Assembly: GCA_001466705.2 (NCBI GenBank) | Contig: LATX02000236.1 | Span: forward strand, 186,001 to 250,000 | Direction of reading: 5' to 3' | Length of the DNA stretch: 64,000 nt | Source of the DNA: Moniliophthora roreri | Lineage: Eukaryota; Basidiomycota; Agaricomycetes; Agaricales; Marasmiaceae | In this document: positions 1 to 12,000 of the stretch, piece by piece | Layout: every line of letters starts with the position of its first letter | Numbering within the stretch: the first letter of the stretch is position 1 | Translations under genes and position numbers: made by a program | Notes under the pieces: generated by a model | Seen by the model: only the letters and a program-made list of their open reading frames with translations | Database searches by the model: none | Told to the model about the DNA's origin: nothing

Positions 1-881
1 TTGTGGGGTTTACAGATAACAGATGTACAGCACCATCACGTCCAGAAATCTGGATCATCCACACTCGGGTAACAAACCCAATGAACGGTTGGAGGAGAAG
101 CAGCATTACAAACGTAGGAGAAGGATGGCTGTGCACATGCTTGTGCCATGGATGATGACAGCATGCATACTTCTCCCTTCTTTGCAACCTGAGTCTGAAT
201 ATTGCAGTGCGATACAGATCCTTTGCGGGATTGTGATCATGTAAACCCTCTTGTCCATCGAGTTGTCCCTCACTGACAGTCATCGGTCATCTCGGGTCGC
301 TGTTTCCGTGCCATGATACGATATCGCGGCGAAGTACAACCAGTTTTGGCTACTGACTGCTTGGTATGACAGCTAGGAAATGGCTATGGTTGTAGTCGTG
401 GCTCGAGGCACTCCTCACCATCAAGCAGAAGCGGGAGTGAACGTCTGATGTCGGATTCCAGCAGCTCTGGAAGGCATCGTGGTACGGACCAGGATTAGCT
501 GAAGTCTTATAAATATAACATTGTGCGTCCAGTTCTCATTCTGCTGTGCTTTCAGACGTGCATTTAAATTTCATCTCTATGGGCTGTTTGATGGATGCTT
601 CAAGGCTTCATCAGTGTTTGATGAGAAAGGGTTGACGGCGCCGTGGTTGAATTATTGAGAACTTTTGAGGGCATATCATTCAATTCAAGTTTGGTAGTCA
701 TCTGTCGCATGATGTCTGAACAGTTCTATGTGAGTTTACTATCCCTTTTTCGGCTTTTAACGAAGCTCTTTCTCAAGGTCATGGCTTGTTAATCAGGGAG
801 TTCTTCTTTGCATATTGCCAACGTGTGCCTTAATGAGCAATTGCGGAATCCGAACAATATATTACATTTTACAAACAAGCG
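1..881. other. Intergenic, no gene seen
   Basis: No frame in this stretch has both a credible start and coding character, and no recognisable motif appears on either strand. It lies 3' of the minus-strand WW protein gene that ends at 882, so it may hold that gene's 3' untranslated region. An exon of a gene beginning outside the window cannot be excluded. Confidence 0.5.
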
Positions 882-1565
882 TTATAATGTGGTATCATAT
901 CGTGGAAGCGGTGTTTGCCTGAAATTCACCACAGGCGGTTCCCTTGGATTGCTCCAAGATGTCTGCTTCGTTCGATGATCAACATAGAACAGTTTCCCGT
1001 CCTCTGTACACCGTATCTCCACGGCCGGTCTTGTGTTCCCTGGAAACCTCGGATCCTCCCAAGACGTAGCTCCCGTCCTATGATCAACATAATACGGGGT
1101 ATTGGAGGTTTCCATGAGTCGTATTTCGACGTCCGGCCTCAGCCTTGGATCCTTCCATGTTGTCGTCTTCGAGTTGTGATCGACAAAGTAGACCCGGTTT
1201 TTGAGGTCTACTCGTTGCTCCCAACCCTTTGGAAGTGGCATATAGAGCGGGGCCGGCGGTGGGTCGAGATAGGTGAATGTGCAGTTGGTGTGGTCAATGT
1301 AATAGTGAGAACCGACTTGGTGGTCAAAGCGTCTCTCCCAATTAGATGGAAGTAGGCTGCCATCCTGGGCTTTGCCAGTGCCGGTCATCGACCGTGAATC
1401 GTGTCGACTGGGTGTGGTGGGTTGGGCTGGCGGTAGTCGCGGGTCTGTCCAGGTCATAATGGAATTGTTGTGATCAATGTAGAATGGGGAGCCTGTTTGG
1501 GCGTCGAAGCGTTCCTCCCAACCGGGGGGAAGTTCAGTGTTGTTCTGGGGGTTGCTTGTGGTCAT
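882..1565 (-). CDS. Multi-WW-domain protein (five WW-like repeats)
   Basis: An intronless 227-residue protein built almost entirely of WW modules, which as a family bind proline-rich ligands such as PPxY. Repeats lie near residues 12-45 (W16, W39), 72-104 (W76, second Trp replaced by Tyr), 111-143 (W115, W137), 146-174 and 182-209. The last two keep the central aromatic and xxDHRT segment and one Trp (W169, W204) but lack the first LPxGW strand. No HECT, FF, PPIase or other catalytic domain is present, unlike Rsp5/Nedd4, Prp40 or Ess1, so it should act as an adaptor or competitor; that role is inferred. The start is ATG at 1565 with a TATA-like box about 70 bases upstream. A three-repeat paralogue lies at 3424-3825 on the same strand, indicating tandem duplication with gain or loss of repeats. 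Confidence 0.82.
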   Translation of the reverse strand: MTTSNPQNNTELPPGWEERFDAQTGSPFYIDHNNSIMTWTDPRLPPAQPTTPSRHDSRSMTGTGKAQDGSLLPSNWERRFDHQVGSHYYIDHTNCTFTYLDPPPAPLYMPLPKGWEQRVDLKNRVYFVDHNSKTTTWKDPRLRPDVEIRLMETSNTPYYVDHRTGATSWEDPRFPGNTRPAVEIRCTEDGKLFYVDHRTKQTSWSNPREPPVVNFRQTPLPRYDTTL

Positions 1566-1631
1566 GGGGAGTGCGTTGGGATAACGGGCTTCTGGTTTTG
1601 GGCAATAGTATATGGACTGTGGTATCGACCT

Positions 1632-1637
1632 TTTATA
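1632..1637 (-). promoter_or_regulatory. TATA-like box of the five-repeat WW gene
   Basis: TATAAA reads on the minus strand about 70 bases before the ATG at 1565. The paralogue at 3825 has the same hexamer at nearly the same distance, which supports both as core promoters. Confidence 0.5.
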
Positions 1638-2916
1638 TCATACTCTGCTGTGCTCAGAAGTCAATATTCGGGTCTGTGAGTAGTTTTCAGGTCATTGAGG
1701 CCGTTTTCTAGCGAAAGGCCGTGCTTCGGTTCCCGTAGAAGATAGGTCAGTATCGGAAGATATCATTGACATGATCATATCTCTGCAGATGCACAAACAA
1801 GGGCGTGCAACAAAACAATACCTTCCTTTGTGTCGCAATTTTGCTCACCCCAAAAGGAACAAAGTTTGCGGACTGGAAGCTGTGGACACTTGAGCTCCCA
1901 AAGGGCAGCGGTCCATAGCGGGCAGAATGGATGCTTAAATTATGGTCGTAAATTCTTTTTTAATTACTGGCGTCTTGAATATCGGTGGCTGCACGCTACT
2001 TCGAGCCTCTTTTCTGTATCTGGTGGAGGAAAACTCTTTCCTGAACGGACCTTCTGATAGCTGAGTTAGTGCCATCCAGTTCCATAGCTGACGGCCATTG
2101 TTGTACCGGGATGAAGGTGTATCAACTCTGACCGAGTGTTCCGACACCGGCGAGTGCCGCGCGTCCAGAGCCAAGTATCAGATGAGCGGTAAGATGTGTG
2201 TCGAGTCGCCACCTGTTGCAAGGGCGCGTGTTTGATGCATATCCGAATCCTTGTCCCGTGCTTGATGGGCGATCAAGTCCGAGAGTCATCAGAAGTCTTT
2301 GGGCAGTTCTTTGAATGTGTATCACAAATATTGAGCTTTGCCCAGGGATTGAAGTCGGTGCTACAGAATGTATAGCACAGTTCAAGTCACTACGTGGCAG
2401 AATAATCGCGCTAGAAGGTCACTTTTCAGTGCTGAAGCGACAAGCCTGAAAACGCACACCGTGTGCGCTAGGCTGTGTCTCCTGGTCTCCTCCAATAATT
2501 CTGTGATATTGTTATAAATAGCAGAGGCACCGTATTTACCATTACAGTTGTCCAGTGCTCTCCAGCGGTCCAGCCTCAGCTCGGATCGATAAGGGCCCCA
2601 GGGAAGCGACCCGAAAGAAGGCTCTTTTCGTCTGGATGAAGTTGACTGGGGCAATACTTTGATATTTGAGAGCTTTATTCAAGTTGATTGGCGTGGATAA
2701 CAAGTATCTCTTGATGAAAACGCACCTTAATCCTTTCAACATTCAAGTTTTCAACTAATATTGGACGGGAAGCTGGAAGAAAGCCGATTAGGCGCTAGCC
2801 GGTCCAACTCCGAATGGAGTCATCGGCGGACATGTCAATACTCTTCCATGGTCTTCCATCGTGGTGAAAGAGAGCAACCAAGGTGCGAAGTTTCCCCCCC
2901 AAAAACCAGTCAACTG
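1638..2916. other. Intergenic between the WW paralogues, no gene seen
   Basis: Several short open frames exist here but none shows a domain, a conserved motif or a convincing splice pattern. The stretch separates the two tandem WW genes and ends in a duplicated segment at 2917-3345. Confidence 0.45.
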
Positions 2917-3345
2917 GTACTCACCTCTCAGTACTCATTCCAGGCTCTTAGCCGACGGGACTCTTTTACGAGGCTTTCACTCGAATAATCCTGCCGCAAA
3001 CCTCAACGTCAATGATCGGTATCTCATACAGAGCAGAATGGTATGCTCATAGCATTCGAAATGAACGATATTGATTGGTTGATGGCTTGTAAGGATCTCC
3101 TACTATGTAAGAGCTGTCAACTCACTTTTCGGTACTTATGACAGGCTCTTAACTGACGTGGATGCCTCTACGAATTTTCGACTTTCTCGAACCATACCAC
3201 CGTAAAAATCAACTATCAGTCTTCGGTCTTCCATAAGGGAGAGAGGGGAGGAGTAGACTCATGGGGAGTTGATAGTGAACGAGAGTCAACGAGATTGATT
3301 GGTTCAAGTCAAGTATGTATTAGACCTCTACATCTTGTAAGAATC
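2917..3345. repeat. Imperfect direct repeat of about 0.2 kb
   Basis: Two diverged copies stand in tandem, roughly 2917-3114 and 3115-3345. Shared landmarks occur in the same order in both: CAGGCTCTTA followed by a GACG word, a TTCGAACC/TCGAATAA-like stretch, GATTGATTGGTT, and TGTAAG-ATCTC. No coding frame runs through it. It lies 3' of the three-repeat WW gene. Confidence 0.5.
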
Positions 3346-3423
3346 TCTAATGCTACAGAACTTCGAAGACAGATCAATGATACAATGTCATTCTACCTCC
3401 ATTTGTTTCGACGCCAGCGAACT

Positions 3424-3882
<459 letters not shown>

Positions 3883-3888
3883 TCAATC

Positions 3889-3894
3889 TTTATA
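3889..3894 (-). promoter_or_regulatory. TATA-like box of the three-repeat WW gene
   Basis: TATAAA on the minus strand, about 64-69 bases before the ATG at 3825, matching the position of the box ahead of the paralogue. Confidence 0.5.
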
Positions 3895-4528
3895 ATGGTA
3901 TTTGAGCGCCCGTTGATGCGCTGACGTTTCACCTTGTCAGATGGGCGCAAGAAGGCACTAAGAATAGCTATTAGTAGGCTCATCGGACTTCGAGGCAGTG
4001 TCATTTGGCGGCGGCGAGAGGCTTGCGATGTATATATCATGACTATTCGATTGTTCAACCAAATCTCCGCGATGACGTACTGAAAGCTGAACAGGATTTT
4101 TGTTGGCATCGCCATACAAGTAAATCAGCCAAAGATGAAACGAGAGCTTCGTATAGACCTAAGCGGTCCTTGTATGATGATGGCAGCCAGAACGCTAGAC
4201 GGTTGGCATCACGAGATAGCTATGTCGCTTGTAGTAATTTCAGTACTTTTTTTAATAGGTACTTTTGTATTACATGTTGCCGAGGACTCGCGGGCCGACG
4301 CGTTCGCACAATAGAACCGCGATCTCAGTGGTCAATGACTCATTTTCAAAACACGTTGCAGTCCGCCACTGATAGTTCCGACCAACAAGCAACATGAACT
4401 GAGCAGCTCGAAAATTTTCGGGATTCTCAGGTGATTCAAGTCCATTGGGCAATCGATCCATGTATTCTAACGACAAGCTCTTTATAGTCACCCCAGAGAG
4501 CGCCCTTCCTACTCGCGCACCGTTGAAA
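3895..4528. other. Intergenic, divergent promoter region
   Basis: No gene is visible. The stretch separates the minus-strand WW gene from the plus-strand F-box gene, so it probably carries both promoters. Confidence 0.4.
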
Positions 4529-5902
4529 ATGGCTGACATCGACCACCTTCTGCAAAATGTAACTTTGGACGCCACTCCTGAATGTCAGACTCGGAGAAAA
4601 ACGATTCGAACGTGTCCACTAGAAATCCTGCTACATATCTTCCTCATGTGTCGCGATAACGTTGAAGAAAGGGATAGCCTTAGTCCGATCGATCCTACCC
4701 TCTCTCATCCCACTCTCGTTCTGAGCCATGTATGCTCGCAATGGCGATATCTCTCGTTTTCATCACCCGAAGTATGGTCCTACATCAACGTCAAGATCCA
4801 AGATTTTGACGATGAGGAGAGTTCAGAAGTGATTCACCAGTTCACGTTATTGTATCTGAATCATTCCAAGGATAGACCTCTCGATATCGAATTCGATATC
4901 ATTGGGGCTAGTTCGTTCTACAGAGGGGCGCTCGATCGACCGATTTGGACCACCCTTCTAAAGCATTCAGACCGGTGGCTCAATCTCACTTTGAGGTTAC
5001 GCCGGCAGGATCCTCTCGTACTCCCTCGCATGCCACTTCTCGAGTCCTTGGACATCACAAAGGATGAAACGTTGTACTTCCACTCGGAGCAGTTACGTCT
5101 CGGCACAATGACAGCATTCCAGGCCCCCAATTTACGCCATCTCATGGTCCAAGGACATATGAGAGAGCATGGGATTTCACGTTTCTTCGACACCAAGTCA
5201 CTGACTACGCTCGATTTGTGTTACTTTGACCTTGAAGATCTGTTGCATATCCTCAAGAATGCAACTGGTCTGCTGGAGGTCACATTTGGTTTCATGAATC
5301 CACCAAGTGCAGAATCCACAATTGGACGCGTTACGTCGAACCTTCGAACGTTGGCTGCCTTGGGCATCCCATCCTTCCAAAGTCTGTTCTCATATGTCAC
5401 CCTACCTTCCCTGAACGACCTCCAAATCACTAGTCGGAATAATGTTCAGGATCCCCAAGTCTTTTATGACTTCCTCCATCGTTCCCAGCCCCCAATCACC
5501 AAGTTCCACTTTGACGCGAAGACCTTGTCGCGTAAAAAGGACCTGGTGCGCGTCCTGCAGATGATGCCATCAATCTCGGAGCTTGGTTATCACGAGGAGG
5601 AGACTGTTCGCGCGTTTGTCTTGTCGGTTATCAAATCCGGCGACAACTTGCCAAGCCTCAACAGGTTGGAGATGTATCTGACATGCGACTTTGATAAATT
5701 GGCCGTGTTCAGCATGTTACAGGAGAGGCTGCGAAGAGGAAGTTCAAAAACGGGGAAGAAATTGAAGTCGTTTAAACTTCAATGCCATCCGGATCATCTG
5801 GACGATGAAGATGACGGGCTCAAGTCGCTTCAGGCTGAGGGCTTGAAAGTTGAACTGGTTCTCGACGAAACTCTGGGTGACATTGACGACCTTGATTTCT
5901 AA
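4529..5902 (+). CDS. F-box-like protein
   Basis: An intronless protein of 457 residues. Residues about 29-80 read as an F-box: CPLEILLHIFLMC, then LVLSHVCSQWRYLSFSSPEVW, the pattern typical of basidiomycete F-box proteins. The family couples Skp1-Cullin ubiquitin ligases to substrates. The rest resembles the leucine-rich, LRR-like C-terminal region of these proteins, ending in an acidic tail (DIDDLDF). I chose ATG at 4529 because it follows an A-rich context and starts directly before the conserved region; an in-frame ATG at 4460 would add 23 residues. It lacks the KPANHV N-terminal motif shared by the F-box genes at 38-49 kb, so it belongs to another subfamily. Confidence 0.8.
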   Translation: MADIDHLLQNVTLDATPECQTRRKTIRTCPLEILLHIFLMCRDNVEERDSLSPIDPTLSHPTLVLSHVCSQWRYLSFSSPEVWSYINVKIQDFDDEESSEVIHQFTLLYLNHSKDRPLDIEFDIIGASSFYRGALDRPIWTTLLKHSDRWLNLTLRLRRQDPLVLPRMPLLESLDITKDETLYFHSEQLRLGTMTAFQAPNLRHLMVQGHMREHGISRFFDTKSLTTLDLCYFDLEDLLHILKNATGLLEVTFGFMNPPSAESTIGRVTSNLRTLAALGIPSFQSLFSYVTLPSLNDLQITSRNNVQDPQVFYDFLHRSQPPITKFHFDAKTLSRKKDLVRVLQMMPSISELGYHEEETVRAFVLSVIKSGDNLPSLNRLEMYLTCDFDKLAVFSMLQERLRRGSSKTGKKLKSFKLQCHPDHLDDEDDGLKSLQAEGLKVELVLDETLGDIDDLDF

Positions 5903-6831
5903 GGATGGGTAGTCGGAAATGCAGGCGAGTGTCGCTTTCAAGCTTTCTAGTCATCGGTTGATTCGGATGCTTGGCGGATAGGAACCGTGATTGTATCAGA
6001 ACCCATTCTTTGGTAGAGAATGTACAGCCCCTACAAAATCAATTCTTGCATAAACAATAAATGTATATTTGTCTGGCTGTCGTGGAGTATTTATCAATTG
6101 CTCGGAGGGACATGAGTTAGTATCACAAGAACAAGGATATCTCGGTGACCTTTGGTGTGCCTGACAGTTGATCACTTTTAGAAGGTGCTTCACACAGCTA
6201 CAGTACGCTATCTCTCCTCGTTCATCCTTTCTTGTACCACAAACTGAAAATCTCAGAACACGTGTCATCCTTGACGAAGATATGAAATACTGGCTGAATA
6301 GGTGGTATGGAAGTGGCTCAGGTGAGTATGATGTCGTTGAAGTGTATTGCAAGCGTTTGACAGGTTCTTCGTTGGTCATTCCGCAGGTGATAGCACATTC
6401 TTGACCTCATCTCATACTGAATGCATGAATATTGTAATCCAAAGCTGTTCAATATGGAGTCAAACCTTGGGGAAGAAGTCACGAAGGATGTAATCTGAGA
6501 TTGAGAATGGTCAGATGGAAAGGGGGAGCAAGTGGATCACGATTCGTTTGCTATATATTCTATGCCATCTTTCACATCTCTGACGTCTGTGGTTCTCGGT
6601 CTTAGTCCTGGTCTGTCCCCAAAATGCCACCTGTCTTGTACTCGTCTCCCGCGTTCACCAATCCTCAGACTATAACGCCCCAAGGCACTTCCTATCAGAT
6701 TGAAATCGGGTTATTCAGTTTCAAGTTTTGGCACATTCAGAGAAAATCGAATGTGGGGAGAATGTGGGGAGGGCTATATACATCGTCATTGGTCCGTTTC
6801 CGTTTTATCCGCTTTTAGTTCTTCCCTTGGA
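5903..6831. other. Intergenic, no gene seen
   Basis: No domain or convincing exon was found. A TATATA element at 6775-6780 lies just before the small open frame that starts at 6832. Confidence 0.4.
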
Positions 6832-7143
6832 ATGTCTGGCAATGTGAAGATCCGACTAGAGTGCCCCTTGCCATCAATCTCACAATGTCTGAACCGTGTT
6901 GGAACCGTGTATTTCGGGTCGAAGGATGAGGTCAGAACAGCCAAGTCGTCTCACTGTTCCTACTTCCGACTTACCCGATACTTTATACTTACAGCATCAG
7001 GTATTGTAAACGCGGGATTCAATGACCGCATACTGAACCATGAATACAGTTGGCGGCCTGGCATCGGACTATACATCTCTGTTTCTTCCGCAACCAAACC
7101 AAAACTTACCGCTTCCCAACTTCTACCTCTCGGAAGCTATTAG
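6832..7143 (+). CDS. Small hypothetical protein or first exon
   Basis: An open frame of 103 residues begins at ATG 6832, about 52-57 bases after a TATATA element, and has no recognised domain. Alternatively only the first 33 codons are exon 1: a GTCAGA donor follows codon GAG at 6930, and AG acceptors with pyrimidine tracts occur near 6990 and 7050. Several further donor/acceptor-like pairs continue to about 7860, so this may be the start of a multi-exon gene that I cannot resolve. Confidence 0.25.
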   Translation: MSGNVKIRLECPLPSISQCLNRVGTVYFGSKDEVRTAKSSHCSYFRLTRYFILTASGIVNAGFNDRILNHEYSWRPGIGLYISVSSATKPKLTASQLLPLGSY

Positions 7144-8263
7144 AATGAAATTGACAACTGAAGGTCTTCGAAGAATATCATGCATGCTCATGCCTTAGGT
7201 TTGTCTGGAATCCTTTCTCCTTTTCCCGTACCGACCTTTTCGCTGTGTTTCTAGTCTTTCCTCGTTGTCCTTCAATACCTCGAAGTTCAGAAGCAAGCCT
7301 GCGCCAAGGTATTAATCTGAAATTTCACGTTCTGGAAATTCGACATGGCCCTGAGATAGGAACTAACAAACACAGGTCGCAACAAAGTTTTGGTACGCAA
7401 AGCGGCGAGTACGCCGTTCCGAAATCAAAGCAAGCGAAACATGTCTCGTCCGGCCTAGTTCACATCAGGAATCCCACAGTGATCACGTTATGCCTTGGGA
7501 GAAGCTGAACAAAGCGTAAGCTTGATTCGCCCTAGAGAGCGAATCGAAGGTAGGTCCCGCTCCCGTTACCGCTTACATCTCAATCGAGGTTCGAAACTTA
7601 TCATATTACAGAGCCTCTGTTTGCACTGCAAGCTGCAAGGCGGAGAAACGATTACATCCCGGGTCATGATCAGTCTCAAAGGCCCTTACAACACGCGTGT
7701 TCGGCGAGGCCACAACAGAATAGCGACCGTAAGAAACTCGTGCCGTCGAAGCTGAGCTTATTGGATGGGCGATTAAGCCGCAAGTGTGAGTTTATCCTTC
7801 TGTGTGTCGAAATCTTTCACATTCTTCTCTCTTGAGCCGATGGGCAGGTAGACACCCCCAAATGTACCTTGCATTGAATCAAAGCTGTTTAGATTGACCC
7901 CAGATTTCAAGCTTGGGTATTGGGGCAACTATTGAAGGTGATAGCAAGGTGATAGATGTCGAAATGACAGTTGAATGACATAGGACATAGGACACAGGTA
8001 CGTCGTCATACATCAAACTCGGAAAAGATTTCGCACTGCAAGACGTTATCCTGCCGATTTTAGAGTCTTTTTTTTTTTGTTCCGCCAGAACATGCGCCAC
8101 CCACCCATAATCTCCCATAATTCAGAACAGGGCGGTTCTAAGGCAGATTTGCAGCCGGCCGCGGGCAACCGGACGACCGGTCAGCGACCGGTTAAGCCAC
8201 GCTCCACTCACGTGGACGGTCGGAGTTATTTCGAGGGATCCCGAACCCTAGCAGCCCCTAGCA
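7144..8263. other. Unresolved region with intron-like signals
   Basis: Donor- and acceptor-like sites with short pyrimidine tracts occur around 7245, 7375, 7550-7590 and 7785-7845 on the plus strand, and the sequence between them is CpG-normal. No joined frame gives a recognisable protein. It may hold exons of the gene suggested at 6832, or nothing. Confidence 0.3.
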
Positions 8264-8340
8264 ACACCCTTCTTTTTTTCTCTCCTTTGTCATTTCTTTG
8301 CCCCTTACCCTGCTCACTTGCGCACTATCCGTCTATTTGC
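8264..8340 (+). promoter_or_regulatory. Pyrimidine-rich tract before the Chs7 gene
   Basis: A strongly C/T-rich run directly precedes the ATG at 8358. Such tracts are common next to transcription starts of constitutively expressed fungal genes. Confidence 0.4.
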
Positions 8341-8357
8341 CCGCCAATCGCTTCTAG

Positions 8358-9923
8358 ATGACGCGGTTCGGCGATTTTCGTCCTCTTTGCACAGATACAC
8401 CCTCATACACATGGTGTAACCTCTTCTACCGACAATTAAAGGACAACAACTCCGCTCTACTCCAGTCACCCTCTATACCATCCATAAGCGCCCCGGTTGG
8501 TGTCAATCCAGTTTGTGGAATTGAGAGAGCAGGCCAGAATGGGAGCTTGGGGAATATAGCGAATGTGATAGCTTGTGGGCTTAGCATCTTTTTGGCTATG
8601 GGGTTGGTTTTTCTAGTATCGAAGAGAAAGGCTGCAGTTGGTGCGTTACTTTCTGATTTTCTCAACTAGTTCTCAATCTGGTTGGTTTGCTAGGCCGAGT
8701 CGAATTCCGATACTTCCTCATCCTATACCTATTGACACTGCCCTTCCAATTATTGACGAACGGCGGGTTACTCGAGCAAGGGTCAACAGCGCTCGTTGCT
8801 CTGACATCCATACATGCTGGTCTCGTAGCTGCCCTCTTTTGGGCGCTATTGGCAAACGGCTTGGTTGCAACGCAAGTCGTGGAAGATGGAACGTTCAGCT
8901 CACTTTTGGTGTGTGTCATTCCATTTCCCCGGAAACGTGCGGTCATGAACCTTATCATTATCTCTATCCTATTATGACAGCCATTTGGAATCTTCACCGT
9001 ATTGTTCTTCGCAGTGACGACGTACATATCGTTTGATGTTGCGTTGGTCATAACGGATACCATTGGTCGTCCAGATGGCGACCCTAGAGACCTACATAGC
9101 ATTCCGTTGTTCGTGTTGACGAGTATATGGCCGGGAGCGTGAGTCCCTTCCTCCAAGTCTGCACCCGCGTTCCCACAAGGCACATTGACACTCATTTCAT
9201 TTACCTTGTTCTGTGTAACCATGTGACTAATTTCTTCCTATTCCAGTGCCGCGCTGCTGTACTTCCTCCTAATGACGTACATCGTCCTTGTCGTTCTGCG
9301 TGAGGTGAAACCGATGGTGTACTATGCCATCTCGGCAGTTTTGTTCGTGCTCAGCCAGTTGGCGTGGTTCTTACTGGGGAGAGTGGTTTGCAGGGTGAGT
9401 ACACACCTTTATCTCAACCTGCCGATATTGCTCCCGATTTGCATTCTTCACATCTGTACCTTTTCTTCACTGCCTTCTGCTCCATCAGGTGCGATCTCGT
9501 ATCTGCATCTACGAGTTGTTGACCGCTGCGGAATACCGCTATCCAAAAGCATCGCTATTACTCCATGGTGGGATCATAACTTGACGCTGGTTGTAGCGCT
9601 GATGGGCTACATCTGATCGTGGAATAGAACGCGATCATATGGTGATAGTCATTGCTGTACTCCTTCGTTGCTATGTCCCTTCATTGCCGTTATGTCCGTA
9701 CTCTACGGGGCGCTGATTCGCATTTCTCGTTACTAGGGCTCGAACAGGAAAGTAGATGGTTCGTTCATCGCAACTGTACTCGAGACAGCAGCTGTAAGCA
9801 TGTTATATCTCGCTTGGAGGAGTATAACTGAAGGTGCGTTGTTCTCTCCCTCACCTGTTCATCAAAGGGCCAACGAAACTGATTCAATGCTCCATAGAAA
9901 ACTGGGACGAGGAATACTACTGA
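8358..9923 (+). CDS. CHS7: Chitin synthase export chaperone (Chs7 family)
   Basis: Chs7 is an ER membrane chaperone needed for chitin synthase Chs3 to leave the ER, so it acts in chitin deposition. Exons: 8358-8640, 8694-8908, 8981-9138, 9247-9394, 9737-9833, 9898-9923; all junctions are GT-AG and the frame is continuous, giving 308 residues. The family signature is clear: start MTRFGDFRPLC, the VNPVCGIER segment, about seven hydrophobic helices, and the ending DGSFIATVLETAAVSMLYL then WRSITEENWDEE. The fourth intron (9395-9736, 342 bases) is much longer than the others; joining its flanks restores the conserved VCRGSNRKVDGSF junction, so I consider it real. An upstream pyrimidine tract suggests constitutive expression. 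Confidence 0.9.
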
Positions 9924-10627
9924 TCCATCACGAATACTTCACGAAAAGCCATTGAAACTGTACAATCAAGGATACCTTTCTTCACTTCCAAGTTCCGACC
10001 AGATCTCAGAACTATCGATGTATAACACATTTGGCCGCCGCGAGACGAGAGTCGGCTACACAAATAACCTATGATCTACTTATCCGCATAGAGCTCAGCT
10101 CGCGTCCCGCCTTCCTTGCTTCAGCCCGCCGCCAACACTCAATAATCATTTTTCTTGGGCATCTATTACCTTTCTTGTCCTCATCTGTGGTTGTTCTCTT
10201 CCACCTCCGATCGTTACCCCCTTCCCTTACATCGTGTTGTCTTCCAAGGTCATTCACCTCATATTCTTTTCTCTTCTTGCTTTCCTTTCCGCGTTGATGT
10301 TGACCGTCCATCTCTTCCTGTTCTTGTATCCTCGCTTGTTTTGTCTAATTTCTTGCTATACCATTGCCAGTGACCCTTGTTATCTGTTGTCCCCTTAATA
10401 ACTGTTACCGAACTCAAAAGCCCGGACGGGGTGAACAGTAGAAGGACGATGCATATGTATATCGTACTAGTTTGTTTTTTTGCGGTAATTTATGCATGTC
10501 ATACCGATGAGATATACATAGGAGAGACTTCGGAAGCTTGATCATGATAGATAGATAAGACCTGGGTACAGGTACCTTGAAGTTGAGAGAGGAAAGGGAG
10601 TGACGTCGACATACCTCATCGTGAAAT
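9924..10627. other. Intergenic with a long C/T-rich tract
   Basis: About 10150-10370 is pyrimidine-rich on the plus strand and looks like a promoter or 5' untranslated region for a gene further right. No coding frame is supported. Confidence 0.35.
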
Positions 10628-11929
10628 ATGTTTGGGTGCCTTGAGCGCTTCCGCGTCCTAATCTTTCCGGTTGACCACCATGATGATTGTATCCCTTATC
10701 TTCGAGACCTACCTCTGCCAGAGATTTTGCTGCTTAAAAAACGAAACGAGGCAGAAAAGGTGCGTTTTCTGGTCATTGACAAACCTGGGAAGACATTACT
10801 TAAAGCAATCAAGCAGAGTTATGTCTTGACGGGGAAACTCGATATGGCTCAAAGCCTCAGTTTTTTACTTTGGGGATCGATGAAGAGAAAAAGGTGCAGT
10901 TTCACCAGTTTCTATATCCTGCAAGTCATTAAAGAAATAAAGCAGGGAAAGGTTGCTTATCGAGACTCGGTTTGACTCAAGGGCTCAGGTCTTTTGCTAC
11001 GTGGGAGATGAGCTGGAACCCAAGGTAAGTTTTCCTGGTTATCATAGGTCAAACGTGCTAAAGAAACGAAGCAGGGTTTCAGAAACGTTGCTTATCTTGA
11101 AGGGACAAACCTGATTTGGACCAGGACGTCGGTCAGACCCGGTCAGCTGGGATGGCTTCAACAAGGTGGGTTTATCTGTGCGCTACGTGGCATGTATCAG
11201 CTCGCTCAATCTATCTGTCGCAATTAGGCCAATCATTTCTCAAGTCGTCGAAGGCACGGTCAATCGAACCTTCTTGAAGAGTACCAGGCATCTCGGCCTT
11301 CTTCCTGGAAGAAAAAGCTTGATATGACTCGAAGTCTTAATTACCTGGTCCAGCGGAGGAAGGCGGGAAACTTTACGGCTTGGAAGGTGTGTATTGGTCT
11401 ATCTATATTTGCTCGATTTGTTATGGCTGAAATGAGTGTCGTAAGGCTTAAAATTATCATCTCCACGGCCTAGGAAACACGACTGTGCAGAAGTGTTCCA
11501 GCCGCTTGCTCAGTTAAAGAAGCAGTTCAACAACGATCAGAAGGCAAGGGCCCCGATGTTGTGGCAGAAACTGAACATACGCCGACTTCTCTCCGAAGAC
11601 ATGTTGTGGCTACTGCGGAAATAAGTTATTAGCAAGGTGCGTTATTTTTAAATATGCACCTTTTGAAAGGGTTGAAAAGCTCACAAAACAAATAAGACTA
11701 GTGTCGCTTAGAATTGTTGGATATCTTCAGTGTTCATTATCCAGGGGGGACGAAGCTTATTACGTGCCATTTCGGGTTCAGTTGGATGATATGAAAGGTG
11801 CGTCTATGTATATCTGTTGTTATCGCAACTATGCTTATCATTTTGAGGTACTTCAGGAAGATGGAATTTCCGGCAACGCTATGCACCAGAAAAGTCAGGG
11901 TCGAGCATATGAAAGTCGAACGTGTTTGA
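10628..11929 (+). CDS. Possible multi-exon gene with repeated exon modules
   Basis: No known domain. Candidate exons of roughly 75-110 bases are separated by GT-AG introns. Three of the introns end in near-identical tails (AAAGCAATCAAGCAG, AAAGAAATAAAGCAG, AAAGAAACGAAGCAG). Exons near 10800-10892 and 11270-11390 encode related peptides (KLDMAQSLSFLLWGSMKR and KLDMTRSLNYLVQRRKAG); an exon near 10955 reads similarly (RLGLTQGLRSFATWEMS). A last exon may end at a stop at 11927. This suggests a gene that grew by duplicating an intron-exon unit. I could not join all exons in one frame, so both limits and even the coding status are uncertain. Confidence 0.25.
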
Positions 11930-12000
11930 TGCTAGCTTGGGTATTTGCTGAAGGCGTGTTGGTTCGGCAGAGCCCAACATTTTCTCTCAAGGCTGACGGT

